From positions 682,001 to 746,000 of the forward strand of contig CAOLHI010000024.1 in the NCBI GenBank assembly GCA_948474755.1: 64,000 nt of DNA, written 5' to 3'. Under the pieces are notes generated by a model. The model made no database searches. It was not told the origin of the DNA and saw only the letters and a program-made list of their open reading frames with translations. A program made the translations under genes and the position numbers. Every line of letters begins with the position of its first letter. The stretch's first letter is position 1. This document shows positions 45,847 through 57,043 of this stretch, piece by piece. The DNA is from Ctenosaura bakeri (Eukaryota > Chordata > Lepidosauria > Squamata > Iguanidae).

Positions 45847-46265
45847 GGCCCTTTTTGCACAGCATTTTCCATGCAAAAGGGCACCTGGAGCGTTGCACGA
45901 TTGTGAGGAGTGATCTGCATGACACACTCAAAATCGCGTGATGCTCCAGGGGCTGGTAGGCACAGATCGCATACCTTTTCATTTTCAGCTAGAAGCTGGA
46001 AATGGTGCATGATTGTGCTTTGCTCCTGGGCCTCATACACAATTACCTGGCGTGCAGAGCCTCTGGAGCCACACCAGTCACACTTCCTGCCCCAGCACAG
46101 CCTGGGAAGGTCCCAGGCTGCACTGCGGAAGGAAGAGATGAGGCTCTCGCGCAAGCAGGCAGCTCATGCAGAGCTGAAGGACCCCGGACGCTAGAGCCTC
46201 CCGCCAGAGGCTGCTCGCACAATCCCCGCACCCAGCACCTGAAGAAGGTAAGGTGCAGAAAGGCC
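45847..46265. mobile_element. GC-rich MITE with GGCC ends
   Basis: About 419 bp. The left end 'ggccctttttgcacagc' and right end 'aggtgcagaaaggcc' are inverted repeats. 'ctat' occurs immediately outside both ends. Inside are further inverted blocks, such as 'gcacctggagcgttgcacga' against 'gatgctccagggg'. It is the same terminus class as 35146 and 40720. Confidence 0.7.
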
Positions 46266-46545
46266 CTATGTTTCATCTGGGATCCTTTATAGGGCCTGGA
46301 ACTTCAGTCTTCCTCAAGAGCATCCAAATTCTGAGAAAAGGAAGGGAGTGTTAGAAGCCAAGGATCCAAGCAACCGATACTGGTATGAGTACTTTGTCAC
46401 TAAGAGCTTGAGAGTTAATAGTCTGAGAGGCTCCCTCTTCCAAAGTTGTGGCCTGTATTGGCAGATTCAGAGGATCATTACCACCAGTCTCTGTTGTCTC
46501 AGTTTTTCTGAAGCCCTGCTACCAATTGCAGTTTTATGAATTCAG

Positions 46546-46770
46546 TCTAGAGCAGATGCATTAAAATCGATGAGACTTAAGTAAATGGCAACTAACAAGT
46601 CCCATTCATTTCAGTGGGTTTTCCCCAGTTGGGACTAACATTGAATTTATCCTTTGTTTTCTCTTGAACTCAAAGCTTGTGGTGGGGAAATTGCTTTATG
46701 GATTGCAACTCCTGCACTGGCTGAGGGTTGTGGGGAATATAGTCCCAAAAGTAACTCTTCTGATCTCTGG
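46546..46770 (+). repeat. Fossil repeat followed by short inverted-repeat element
   Basis: 46546-46660 carries 'acaagtcccattcatttcag' and 'gttgggactaacattgaatt' (fossil family). 46690-46770 carries 'ggattgcaactcctgcactg' and 'tatagtcccaaaagtaactc' ('aaagttacttttt' family, degraded). Confidence 0.45.
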
Positions 46771-48410
46771 CTCAGAGCCAGTAATCACTTTATAAACTGT
46801 AACAGCCTGAATCAGGCTGTTGACTGAAGCTTTTTACTGTCACTCACAGGGCTGGGTGATACTGACATGACCCGAAAGATCAGGTGCAAATGAAGATCAG
46901 ACTTCATTATCTCTTGACACCAGACTGTGTCACTAGTTCAATCTCTCTTCCTCTTCCTGATGCTGAAATGAAATATAATAAAAATAAAGGAACATGCTGT
47001 TCTGCCCTACAATGATCACACAAACATGTGCAAAAGCAAAAGTATTCATTGAAACATACATAAGTTCTTTTCAATATATGCCATGTAAAAATGCTCCTCA
47101 TGTAAAAAAGATAATTGCAAAACAACAAATGAATTCATAGAGGATTGGTTTTAAATGCCCTGCTGGTGCTCCTACCAGCAGCAATGGGATGGGGTTCTAC
47201 CACCACTTCAGGGTTATACTAAAATTGTCAATATTCCTTTTATTATATGTTATTCAGAGTCAAATAAATGTCACCTTGATAAGTTCTATAATATATTATC
47301 CCTATGGTGTGTATGCACATCTTTAAGGAAGAGTAAGAAATAAGTAACACATTAAGATTCTGATCTTCTATCCAGTTTCCTAGGAGTAAGCCACAGGAAA
47401 CTTAAGAGGACTTACTTCTGAACACAGATGTAAGACATAGTTTAGCAACTTCTAAAAACACTTACATGGGGGTTATGAACGCTGGGAGCCTGTGAGTTAT
47501 CTGCTGCTACCAGAAGACAAAGGGTAGCTGAAGATCTTCTCTCCCACTGTTATCTTCTCTTACCCACACCAACCACATCTGGATATGGAACTCTACAAGT
47601 GGTTATGGGAGGAAGATCCTTCCTTGTGTGTCTGTGTCTAGAGAGTGGCCTGGTAGGCTCTGATACTGGCCAAAGACAGAGGAGACTTCAGAGGTGAAAA
47701 AAAGCAGCAGGCATATCTGTTAAGGTTGCCTTTAATATCTATGCATTTTGTATGAAGTCGTTCAGGAATGGCTACATGCCTTGGCTGACCACACAAATAT
47801 TTGGCACTTGAAGATGGGCAGAGTCAAGGATTAAAGTAAATTTGAGAATCAGAATTTGGAAACTTGGAGAAATGTTGGCTGTGAACCCATGAAGGTGGTG
47901 TATATGAGACATTCCACTGCCTGTGCCAAATTTCTTGGAAGAAATACGGCTCTTCTTTCACCTTGCATTCCCAAGCTGTGAGTGACTTTGTGGAATTTCC
48001 TCTCCCTGTGAGTCGTTCAGCACGGTCCCCTCAGTGCCAGGCTGCTGTTCACTCTGCACATGGGACAGGTATATACTAGGTATTTTAGAGACTTGGAGAT
48101 TAAGTGGTATGTTTATTCTCCTTGGTCTACATGTGCTTGTTCATCAGCCCAATCAGGTCTCCAGCCTGTGTTCACCTAGTAAACTGGAATCTGAAGCAAA
48201 AATATGGCTAGTGTGGTCTGTGTGGCAGTTCATCCTACAGTGTCAACATATGACAAAAATCTACCTTTTCATCTCCTTTCCAACTGCTCTCCTTGAATCA
48301 TCTGTTCAGTACCAGTTCTTGCTTTTTCACTCTCTACATGCCAAATTCATGTCAAGTACCTACAAAACTGGAAACATGAACATCTTTCATTTAAATGCAG
48401 CTTTAGCAGA
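46771..48410. other. Mostly unique non-coding DNA
   Basis: A fossil repeat piece lies at 47385-47450 ('cctaggagtaagccacagga', 'gacttacttctgaacacaga'). No exon seen. Confidence 0.4.
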
Positions 48411-48414
48411 GCTA

Positions 48415-48515
48415 AGGGAAAGTTGCCTTGTGGATTACAACTCCCAGGATTCCCCTGACCACATAGCCACTAGGGAACTGTAAGTGTCCCAAAGTAACTT
48501 TTCAAAGCTTTGAGC
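48415..48515. repeat. Short inverted-repeat family copy
   Basis: 'gggaaagttgccttgtggat' against 'tcccaaagtaacttttcaaa', with 'acaactcccaggattcccct' between. Same family as 26150. Confidence 0.6.
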
Positions 48516-49582
48516 ATTAAACTCTTCAAATGTTGTTGGACTGTAACTTCCATCAGCTCTAGCACCAAAGTTGGCAACCAGATTTTGTTTTGTTTTGGGT
48601 TGCCATTGTTTTGTTTTGTGGTAACTTGTCAGAACACTGGAAGCAATTCTAAGCATGGAATTGCATGTTGGGAGGCCAAGGAATGTTAGCTGTGTGATTC
48701 ACAGCTTAAGTAATGACGTGGCCATCTAAAGGAATGCCTTGTAAGACTGTTAAATGCAGGGACTACTGCACCACCAGGGAAATGTTGAGGGTTGCAGTGT
48801 GAAAAAGCTATAGAAATAGTGAAAAGAATCTTGTGTGTCAGCATCAAGTATCCTTGAAGAAGGCAAAAGGATGAAAACTGGTACCCCAAACGAGCAATAC
48901 ATTAATTATCCTTTTGCAGAAACGTGTCCTTGGTAAGCAGGCAAGTAGAAGAGTATCTGCTATTACAAGAGAAAGCCAAGGTGTTTCTTCATGGCTCTGT
49001 TCTTCAGCTGGCTCACTCTCTCTGACATTTGTCACCTTGCCTCAGGCTATCAGCACTTTTTCTCACAGTTCTGACAGCTAAAGAAGGAACTCCACCCAGC
49101 GAACTGCTTAAGATTATGCTGCATAATCTTGTGCTTTCTGCTTCCATGTACACAGGCAGCATAAATCCCTCCCCCTTCCTCCTCCTCACCAATCTTTTCT
49201 TGTGTTCTAGAAGGCAGGCATTGACGGTCACCACAGAAACTTGCCCTCCATTATAATTTCAGTGTGGAAATGTTCCCTTTGAATAATGCCTGACCATTCA
49301 TCACCATCAAATGTTCAATAACCATATGGAAATAATGAAGCAGAGCCAGGAAATTCTTTCATAGTGCAGTATATGCCTTGTGTCATCATCCCCTCCCCCT
49401 GAGCACACAGGTTTCACATGCCTCTTTTTTGGCTTGCAAAGGCATAACAATTATTTTATGCAGTCTGGAGGTAGATACTGTTCCCCTTCCTCTTCTTTCC
49501 CCTCCTCCTCCACCATCATCCTCATCTTAAATGTTGTTATTATTCAAAATGGAAATAGTAATGTAAATCTCTGCATGCATGT
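48516..49582. other. Unique non-coding DNA
   Basis: No exon seen. A pyrimidine-rich patch lies near 49480-49520. Confidence 0.4.
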
Positions 49583-49782
49583 GGCCTGTCAACTTATGAT
49601 GACCCTATAAATTTCATAGGGTTTACTTAGAGGTGGTTTTGACAGTTCCTTCCTCTGAAATATAGCCTATGGCACCTGCTATTCATTGGTGGTCTCTCAT
49701 CCAAGTACTAACCAGGGTCAACCCTGCTTAGTTTCCAAGTCAGACATGATCTGGTTGCTTTTAAAGTATCTATACATTGTTC
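49583..49782 (-). repeat. 5S rRNA-derived SINE (minus)
   Basis: 5S-complementary head: 'ctctcatccaagtactaacc', 'agggtcaaccctgcttagtt' and 'ccaagtcagacatgatctgg'. Body: 'cctataaatttcatagggtt' and 'agaggtggttttgacagttc'. It is better preserved in the 5S part than the 39.3-kb copy. Confidence 0.88.
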
Positions 49783-50224
49783 AAAAATAGTGAAAGGTAG
49801 GCTCCCTGAAACTGGATGTCCATGGTATTGATTGGTATCAATGACAACTGCAGTGCTGGGTATTGCCATTCTTTCTTCATTGGCTGAAGGTCTTTACTCA
49901 CATAGGGGTTGTCAGGTTTGCCTTGAACAGTGTGTTGTACACTTTTGTTTTGGTTTTGTAAGGTTTGTCCTAGATGAGACCCAGCAGGGCTGAGAGCTGG
50001 GAAGAAAGCAAGAGGTTGTTTTTTTTAATAAGAAAGAATGCAGAATGACAGTAAAATTGTTATCAATATGATAGAGATCTGTACTTTGGAGGAATGTACT
50101 AGGGCGCTCTAGTGCAAAATTCCCAGGAGAGGAGCATTGTTATAGCTGTACCACTGAAGCCCCTGTTTCAAGCAGAATGAGCAGCAAGGCCATTATGTAA
50201 TGGTCACAGTGCACATGAGTACAA

Positions 50225-50412
50225 GATGTTGTGAGCCAGCATGGTGTAGTGGTTTGAGTGTTGGACTACAGCTCTGGAGACTAGAGTTCAATTTCATGCT
50301 CAGCCATGGAAACCCACTGGGTGATCTTGGGTGCATCAAACACTCTGAGCCCCAGAAAACACTGTGAGAGTCAACATAAGTCAGAAATGACTTGAAGGCA
50401 CACAACAACAAA
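50225..50412 (+). repeat. tRNA-derived lizard SINE
   Basis: 'agccagcatggtgtagtggt' (A box), 'gactagagttcaatttcatg' (B box), 'ccatggaaacccactgggtg', and tail 'aatgacttgaaggcacacaa' then 'caacaaac'. It is shorter than usual in the middle: the 'ggaaggcaatggcaaacc' block is missing. Confidence 0.85.
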
Positions 50413-51175
50413 CAGAACATTGTTGGACAGACTGCCCTTGCATGATGAGAGCACAAGGAGGAGGACACAACAACCCTCAACCTAGCCATAAGGCTCTGGT
50501 AGTCCAGTATGGAGGGCAACGGAAAGTCCTGCACTCAGCTGGAAGAATATCCTCAACTTGTATGATGCCCTGTTGTGAAGTAGGAGCTCTTATTTCACAA
50601 CAGTGCATCTTGTACAGTGCCCCATTATATGAAAGGAGTCCCTGCTGAGCAGTGGGACATCTTGTGCAGTTCTTCTGTTGTGCGTCATTGCTGTCCTCTA
50701 ACATGGTTGCGTATTGTGTCACTGATGTACTTGCCATCATAAAGTTATGCATGATAGTCTGTGATGTGGAATCTTGGCCATTGTTAGCAAGTCCACCATG
50801 GCAGTGGTCCACTTGCATGAGGCAAAACTGTCTTTCATGTTTAGCAGCCTGCCAGCCTACTCCAACATTGGCCCGTATTTGTCATATAGCTCTCAAGCCT
50901 GCTTCTCATTAAGGTGGCAAATAAATTTCTCAGCTATATCAGTTAAGACTGTGGATCACATGACAGAATGCTTTCCACTGTAAAAGCCATTTCCCCCATA
51001 TGGGGCAACTAAATGCCAAGGGAGAGAGGCCTAGCTGAACTTGGACTTTGCCTTGATCTACAGGGAGGAAACTTTTTAATTGTGTAGGAGCACATTGAAT
51101 CTTGTGAGCCCCTCCCTACAGTCTAAAGCAGGACAGTCGGACACACAAGAACCCGAGCTTGGAAACATTGCTGCC
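50413..51175. other. Unique non-coding DNA
   Basis: The short pair 'gcatcttgtacagtgccccat' (about 50604) and 'gacatcttgtgcagttcttc' (about 50657) looks like local duplication. No exon seen. Confidence 0.35.
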
Positions 51176-51290
51176 TTATGCTGAGTCAGATCAGTGGTCC
51201 ATCTAGACCTGTGTTGTCAACTCTGACTGGCAATGTTTCAGGCAGGACTTTTCCCCTTGGCCCTGTCTGAAAATCCCCCTTTCCCCTTAG
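51176..51290 (+). repeat. Dispersed reptile repeat fragment
   Basis: 'tgctgccttatgctgagtca', 'atcagtggtccatctagacc' and 'actctgactggcaatgtttc' match a family common in reptiles. Class not assigned. Confidence 0.5.
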
Positions 51291-52447
51291 CTTTGTCTGG
51301 AGGTTTGCTGGTGTTTTCAATCTGAATTCTAAACATTCTCAAGCAGCAAATTTCTTCTGTGGAGGAATCATTAATTTCAGAAGAGGATCCTATGTTGCTT
51401 TATTCTTTATTTACTGCTTTGTGGAACAAGGCCTGACTCAAGATGGGGAAGGACCTGTGGGTCCACTTGATTCCAGTTGATGAAGGGCTTGCAGCATCTG
51501 CCAGCACTGCCTTTTCCCTTATTATCTACTCACAAGCCTACCTGGCAGCACCTGCAAACACAATGAGGAGGATGTGAAACAGTCTCCAGCCTCTCTTGCA
51601 CTCTTCAGGAGGAGGATGGCAGCCATTCCACTTTCTCGCACTCGTACATTGGCTTAACAAGTTTCCATGGCAATGTCCCTTTAAGGGGATGGGGTGAAAC
51701 AACACCACTCCCATGGGGTCTTTGTGTTGCTGTGGGTGCTCAGAAAAGTGTCAGTCCCAGGAGCCTTACCAGGGTGTAAGACTCCTGGTGAATGCCCCAA
51801 TATCCTGGGTGTAGGTGCCTGGAACTTCAAGCACAGCAAAACCAGCTGGAAGAGGAGAGGAGGAAAAAAAGGAGACTACAGAAAATACACATCCATCTTT
51901 AGATCTGGGAAACGTGGACTGTGCTGTTAGTGTCTCTGAGTTAGCCAACAGCTTTCATATGCAAAAGGTCTTCAATTTCTGTGATGCAATGCTATCAATT
52001 ATACACCAGCTGGTGAAAAGGCAAGATCTGTGCCTGACTGTTATTTTGAGACTGAGAAACTGAACCATCATTTATTTGTGGAAGGATGAATGAAAAACAG
52101 AGAGCAAATTCTGACAAAGAAGATGAGGCCTCATTTTGCAACGTGCTGAAATTCTTGGTTCAGTCAAAACATTGTGTTAGTAATTCTCACATTTTTTCAA
52201 GTATCAGTTACTTTGGAAACAACACCATGTATTGATTATAGATGGCTTTGTGTAGTATTTTGGCTGACTAAACTAAACAACTTGTTTCTATAATGCAATG
52301 TAATACAATTAAGCAACCTCTCAAAACCTTTATCAGATGATGCAGTCTTATTGCAAATGTTATTTTTTATGCTTTTTTATTTTTTTATTTTGAAAAGAAA
52401 ACAATGCCTAGAAAAGAGGAAAAGCAGTAAAGGACGCATCTATATCA
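51291..52447. other. Unique non-coding DNA
   Basis: No exon, RNA gene or named repeat seen. Confidence 0.4.
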
Positions 52448-52815
52448 TACCCGCCAACATTTCACAGATGAAAACTGGGACACGTGTGGCCAAGCAACAT
52501 CAGAGAGTAGTCAAAATAACAAAATGTATTAAGGAGGAGGAATATACAAGTTTAGAGATGCTGCAATACTTTAAGTTTTGTCTAAGCTTACAGGGAAGGG
52601 CAGAATTTCCCCATCTTCTCTTCTCTCCCCCTGCTGAGTGAATTGAATGCAAACTACTTTTGCACTTTGAACTGAGTTTGCAGCAATTAAAGTAAGCCAA
52701 GAACAAAGAGGGAAAAAATGGGAGGAGGAAAAAGAACCTAGGACATTTTAAAAGCAGCTGGGAAAGTGGGATGATGGAAGGTTAATTTGTCCCTGACAAA
52801 TCAGGACTTGAAATG
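52448..52815 (+). repeat. Unclassified ~320-bp dispersed repeat, copy 2
   Basis: Starts 'catacccgccaacatttcac' and holds the same ordered blocks as 22824 ('cagatgaaaactgggacacg', 'cttacagggaagggcagaat', 'tgcaaactacttttgcactt', 'gggacat'-type block, 'aatttgtccctgacaaatca'). It is longer by an insert near 52505-52570. Confidence 0.7.
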
Positions 52816-53864
52816 CTATATTTATGAGACAAAATGAAGGCAAAAGAGCACATTGTTTCTATACATTGCATAGAAAAAAAATCTCATGAGCCCCAGCCCC
52901 TCCCTCCCCTCCTTCTTACTGCTTCACTTCTTGTTTTCTTGTTTGATTCCCAGTAATGTGAATTTCCAGCTGCAACCACTGGCATGAATGTTCTTTACTT
53001 TAACCTGCTTCTTACCTGTTGTATCTTTTCCCAAATGTTTGACTGCAGCCCTCTCCCAGTGTGTGCCATTTCAATTATATAATGAGGGCACCTCCCTGTC
53101 AACATCTGTTGTCAGCCAAGCCTCCTTCATTTCAAGTCTTCTATTTATGTCCAATACTTACATCAGCTGAAATCTGAAACAGTTCTATGTGGGAGGTGAT
53201 ACTTCTTCTAATTGCTGTAAAAAGGTTGGGGTATTTTTCCTCTTTCCTTTCCTCTGAGACACAGTATGTGATCACTTATAATACAAGCTTGCTTTGCCCT
53301 CGCCTTTCTTTGCATTATGCTGCACATTTGCGGTACTGCTGCCATTGTCAGTTCTTGGATGAAATTCCTGCTGCTTTGTAGCATCATGTTTACTGAATAT
53401 AATAGAAATAAATGGAGCTGAGCAAAGTGGGGGGTAGAACTCTGGGCCAAATGGAGGTCTCATGGGGCATTGTTCAAATATAATTTATTCCAATTGCAGT
53501 TATTTTCAGTGGGATCCTAGATATGTTTATGCAGAAGTACCCTTGAATCCAATTATTTCAATGATTCTGATGTCCCAAGTAATTGGGTAGAAGATCACAG
53601 CCTTAGGGGTGCACATTAAGAATATTTTCTTGATAACTGATGTGGTAAGTAGGAAGGCAAAGCAGAAGATGAAATGCACGTAGTCAGCTTGTGCATCCAT
53701 GCAAAATTTTAAATGCTGTGTGGAATGAAGCATTACTGCTGTCTTTCTAAGAACACCAAGCTAGGTGTTCCCATACTATGGTGGGGTGGGGGTGGGGGTG
53801 GGATGGGGGATAGGCAACCAGCCCTGGAACTGCATGTGGTTCACAACCAATGTTTGTGTACCCT
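52816..53864. other. Unique DNA with a G-rich tract
   Basis: 'ggtggggtgggggtgggggt' at about 53781-53800 could form a G-quadruplex. No exon seen. Confidence 0.45.
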
Positions 53865-54215
53865 CTAGCTGTCCCAATTTGGCAGGAAAAGTCCCAATTA
53901 ATCCTCTGTCATGCCACTTTTTAAACCGGTTTTAAATGTCCCAGTTTCTCCTCCAACTTTCCCCTTTTGTTCTCAGTTTTTTGTACAATTGCTGCAAACT
54001 GAGTTCAAAGTGCCAAAGTAGTTTGAAGTCAACTCAGCAGGTGGGAGAGGAGAGGGAAGGCAGATTCTTGTCCTTCGCAATAGGCTTTGGCAAAACAAAC
54101 TACAACAAACTGCTGTAGCCTCTCCTAGCTTACATGTTCTTTCTCATGAATAACCTTTGCCATCTTTTCCATGTTCTGATGTGACTCTCCACATGTGTCC
54201 TAGTTTCCATGACTT
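53865..54215 (-). repeat. Unclassified ~320-bp dispersed repeat, copy 3 (inverted)
   Basis: The reverse complement carries the same blocks as 22824 and 52448: 'gctgtcccaatttggcagg', 'aattgctgcaaactgagttc', 'aaagtgccaaagtagtttg' and 'ccacatgtgtcctagtttcc' in plus orientation. Confidence 0.7.
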
Positions 54216-54224
54216 ATTATTGTT

Positions 54225-54385
54225 ACCGTGATTTTAAGAGATGTGTTAGTCATTATTGCTTCAAAGTGACTGGTGGGATATTGGGGACTTTATATGTATT
54301 TATAGTGTTATGTTTTATTGTCTTTGATTGTGTATGTTCCACCCATTGATGGAAAGGACATTATAAATAAATGCTTTTATCGTTG
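54225..54385 (+). repeat. LINE-type 3' tail
   Basis: 'gttatgttttattgtctttg', 'atgttccacccattgatgga' and 'ggacattataaataaatgc', related to 5565-5735. Confidence 0.55.
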
Positions 54386-55019
54386 TTTTTGTTGAGTATC
54401 ACATTAGTAATTTGTTATTGAAACATATTTTTGAAAAACATGAAAAAATGAAAAAGTAATATCTACAAACGAGCCTCAGGAATGTTGCCAAATTAATCAG
54501 TAAATGTTACTTCCACATACAGACATACATGAATGATGTTACCTGTTTTTATGCAATTTTGCAAAAATAACATCATTATTCCCTAATCCCTTTCTAAACT
54601 TTGTTGTCAGCCTCATCTCATGTAGCTCTTGGCCCAGTCTCAGAAACCCTCTGCAAGAGTAGTTCAGGTCTTTGAAAGAGTGTCCCTTCTCCAGAAGCCA
54701 GCAAGGCAGACTGGAGAAGGAGGAGGAAAGAAGGAAAGGAAGAAACAAAACGGTATCCACTTTTGGCTCTGGCCCTGTCTACCAATGACGGATTACCACA
54801 AAGGGAATGCTGTCCACAACATAGAAAAAGTTGTCTACCTTTGGCTATGGATTAGTGGGGAAAGGCAGAATAATAGCAGAGCAAAATAATCCAGTTCCAA
54901 ATAATCAGAGCAATACCTAATCTGTGCTAGGAAATGATGATGACAATACTTTCAAAAACTTGCAAAGTATTGTGGGGAAGGGAGAAAAGGGTTTTTTTCT
55001 TCCACCTATCACTAAGATC

Positions 55020-55171
55020 CAGAGGTGTATCTAGGGTGGGGCAAGTCAGGCACATGCCCCAGGCACCAATGCCAGGAGGGTGCAAAAAAGCAGTGCTGAA
55101 AGCGGCAGAGGAGGAGAAAAGGAGGTGCAACTTCCATGCCTGTCCTAGGCACTATGCTGGATATGCCTCTG
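55020..55171. mobile_element. hAT-type MITE with 8-bp duplication
   Basis: 152 bp. The left end 'cagaggtgtatctagg' and right end 'ctggatatgcctctg' are inverted repeats. Flanks 'ctaagatc' (55012-55019) and 'ctaaggtc' (55172-55179) are an 8-bp target duplication with one change, as expected for hAT. Confidence 0.8.
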
Positions 55172-56214
55172 CTAAGGTCAACATGCAACAGGAATCTTAA
55201 CATTATGGTAAGAACACTGCACACAAGACCCACAAATGCCAATTTTGAGAATAATAATATTTTCTTCTCCTCAAAATATTGTTGTCTTAGTACTCACAGC
55301 TAGGGATCGGCCAACCGAATCCTCGAATCTTTGGCAGGGATTCGCGATTCGGTAATCCGAATCCCTGTGCCAAAATAGCCAAATGGAATCTTTCAAATCC
55401 ACCAGTCAGTTTGTTGGAAACTGGGGCGCCTGAAAACTTGGGAGACCAGGGCGGGATCCTGCCCCTCACAAGTTTCCCCACCCAACGTGGGCACGGGTGA
55501 TTGGCCAGCAGACCGGCATAAAGCCTTGCACGCACTGGAGCCTGCCATTTCTCCCTCCTGCTGCCTGGGCCCCTAGTGCTGCTGCCTCCCTGCTGCTGCC
55601 TCCCTCTGCAAGGTAATTTTGGAATAGAGATTCGGAGGTAAGGGACAGAGAAGCAAAACTGTGTTTGTAGGGGGGGGGTCTAGGAGCTTGTGGGAATGTC
55701 CCAGGGGGTTCCAAAGACTGCAAAATGGGGTTCAGAGGCTCCATGCAAGCCATGCCAGCCATACTTTCCCTTCACCAGCTTTCTTTGGTCAATTCTGGGA
55801 CTAAGATTGTCGTGATGCCACTTCCTCTCTTAGTTTCTGTGTCTTGAATACATGAATACTTCAGTTAATCTGTTTTGAAACTCCCTTTTAGAAAGTCTTT
55901 TTATGCTTCTCAATCTCTTTTCCTCTTTTTCTTCTGTCTAGCTGCAAGTTTATAAGCAGTATTGCTATTGGAAAGGTTGCAAAGGAGAGCTGGAGAAACA
56001 CAGACTTTTGGTTTTGTGTTGCAGCAGCACGTCTGTGGTAAACAGACATCAATGCCAAAAAACTTGAGCTGGGAAAGAATGGGATTCTACTCTAGATGAT
56101 TCTATAGGAGGAGTATGTGTTGCCTACAACAAACAAGGTGAACAGTAGCTGCCTCCAGAATAATTTATTGAGCATGCATTAATCTGTATTATTTTTTAAT
56201 TTGAGACTGGAGGG

Positions 56215-56480
56215 TAGGGATTGGGAATTGTTGAGACAGGCCTAGAGATTTGACTTGAGTGTCCCTTGCAGAAATTGAGGGTAGAGAATTGACTGGACTA
56301 GAGGTTTGTGTGTGCTTGCGCGTGCGTGCATGTATGTGTTTTTAAGTGCTTTCTTTGTTACAGGACTTGAGACTTGGCCCTTGAGACTGCAGGGTGCAGA
56401 ACTGAGATTGGACTAGAGGCTGTTTGTTTGTTTGTGTGTGTGTGTGTGTTTTTCCTTGTTGCAGGACTTCAGACTTGACT
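56215..56480 (+). repeat. Tandem units ending in acceptor-like 'ttgttacag|gactt'
   Basis: Two units of about 120 bp each run from 'gactggactagagg' or 'gattggactagagg', through a GT-rich run, to 'ctttctttgttacaggactt' or 'tttttccttgttgcaggactt', followed by 'gagacttg' or 'cagacttg'. Each end looks like a polypyrimidine tract plus AG. An earlier partial unit ends 'tcccttgcagaaattgaggg' near 56262. Confidence 0.6.
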
Positions 56481-56710
56481 GGAAGGTACAGTCTTCTTGA
56501 GATTTCAAGGACAGCTGAACATTTCTTTGCATCGCTCTCTTGCAAAACTCTTTCATACACAATTGTGGAGTTTGCAGTTTTACAAGGTGCCACAGCCTTC
56601 TCTGCCAAAGTGCTCTAGCGCATCATCAAACTACAAACCCCAGCATGCCAGAAGGAGCTATGCAAAGAAAAGCTAGTTTTGACCTGGATTATCTCTATAC
56701 TGTAATATGT

Positions 56711-56776
56711 GGTCCTGTTTACACAGGCAGGAAAATGTGGGATTAATCCACATTTTCCTGCCTGTGTAGAAAGGGC
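56711..56776. mobile_element. Small near-perfect palindromic MITE
   Basis: About 66 bp: 'ggtcctgtttacacaggcag' and 'ctgcctgtgtagaaagggcc' enclose 'gaaaatgtgggattaatcca' and its mirror. It has the same GGCC-type ends as the larger MITEs and is nested in the hAT element, so it is younger than that element's sequence. Confidence 0.7.
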
Positions 56777-57043
56777 CTTCATGTCATTTTCAATCTGGGG
56801 AGATCCCGAGGCAAAACTATGACAATTGTCCTGGTCAGATTTCTTCAGAGGGAGGTTTGTCTTTGCCTAGGCTTTTGCTAAGGCTGAGAGAGTGTATCTT
56901 GCCCAAGATTATCCTTTTTTCCCTTGCTTTTTAAATTTTTTTTTTTTTAAAGGATTTGAAAGATTCAAGATTCGTAGATTCCCAGAACCTTCCAGGGATT
57001 CGGATCCGGAAAATTCTGGATTCGTCCCATCCCTACTCACAGC

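Larger units (their letters stand above)
55301..57035. mobile_element. 1735-bp non-autonomous hAT element
   Basis: The left end 'tagggatcggccaaccgaat' and right end 'ggattcgtcccatcccta' are inverted. The perfect 8-bp flanking duplication 'ctcacagc' lies at 55293-55300 and 57036-57043. Sub-terminal 'gattcg'/'cgaatc' motifs are clustered at both ends (55315-55360 and 56968-57025), as hAT transposase-binding repeats often are. No transposase frame is visible. Inside are two tandem acceptor-like units (56215-56480), a small palindromic MITE (56711-56776) and a SINE remnant (about 56815-56915). Confidence 0.88.

Noticed and set aside
45910..46292. Overlapping frames on both strands
   Set aside because: Inside the GC-rich MITE 45847-46265; the openness follows from base composition.
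48034..48483. 149-codon plus-strand frame
   Set aside because: No motif seen, and its end runs into the short inverted-repeat element at 48415-48515.
49700..49760. 5S rRNA similarity, considered as a 5S gene
   Set aside because: Only the 3' half is present, diverged, and fused to a SINE body.
50225..50300. tRNA-like A and B boxes, considered as a tRNA gene
   Set aside because: The sequence continues into a SINE body and tail and cannot fold into a full cloverleaf by eye; it is a tRNA-derived SINE.
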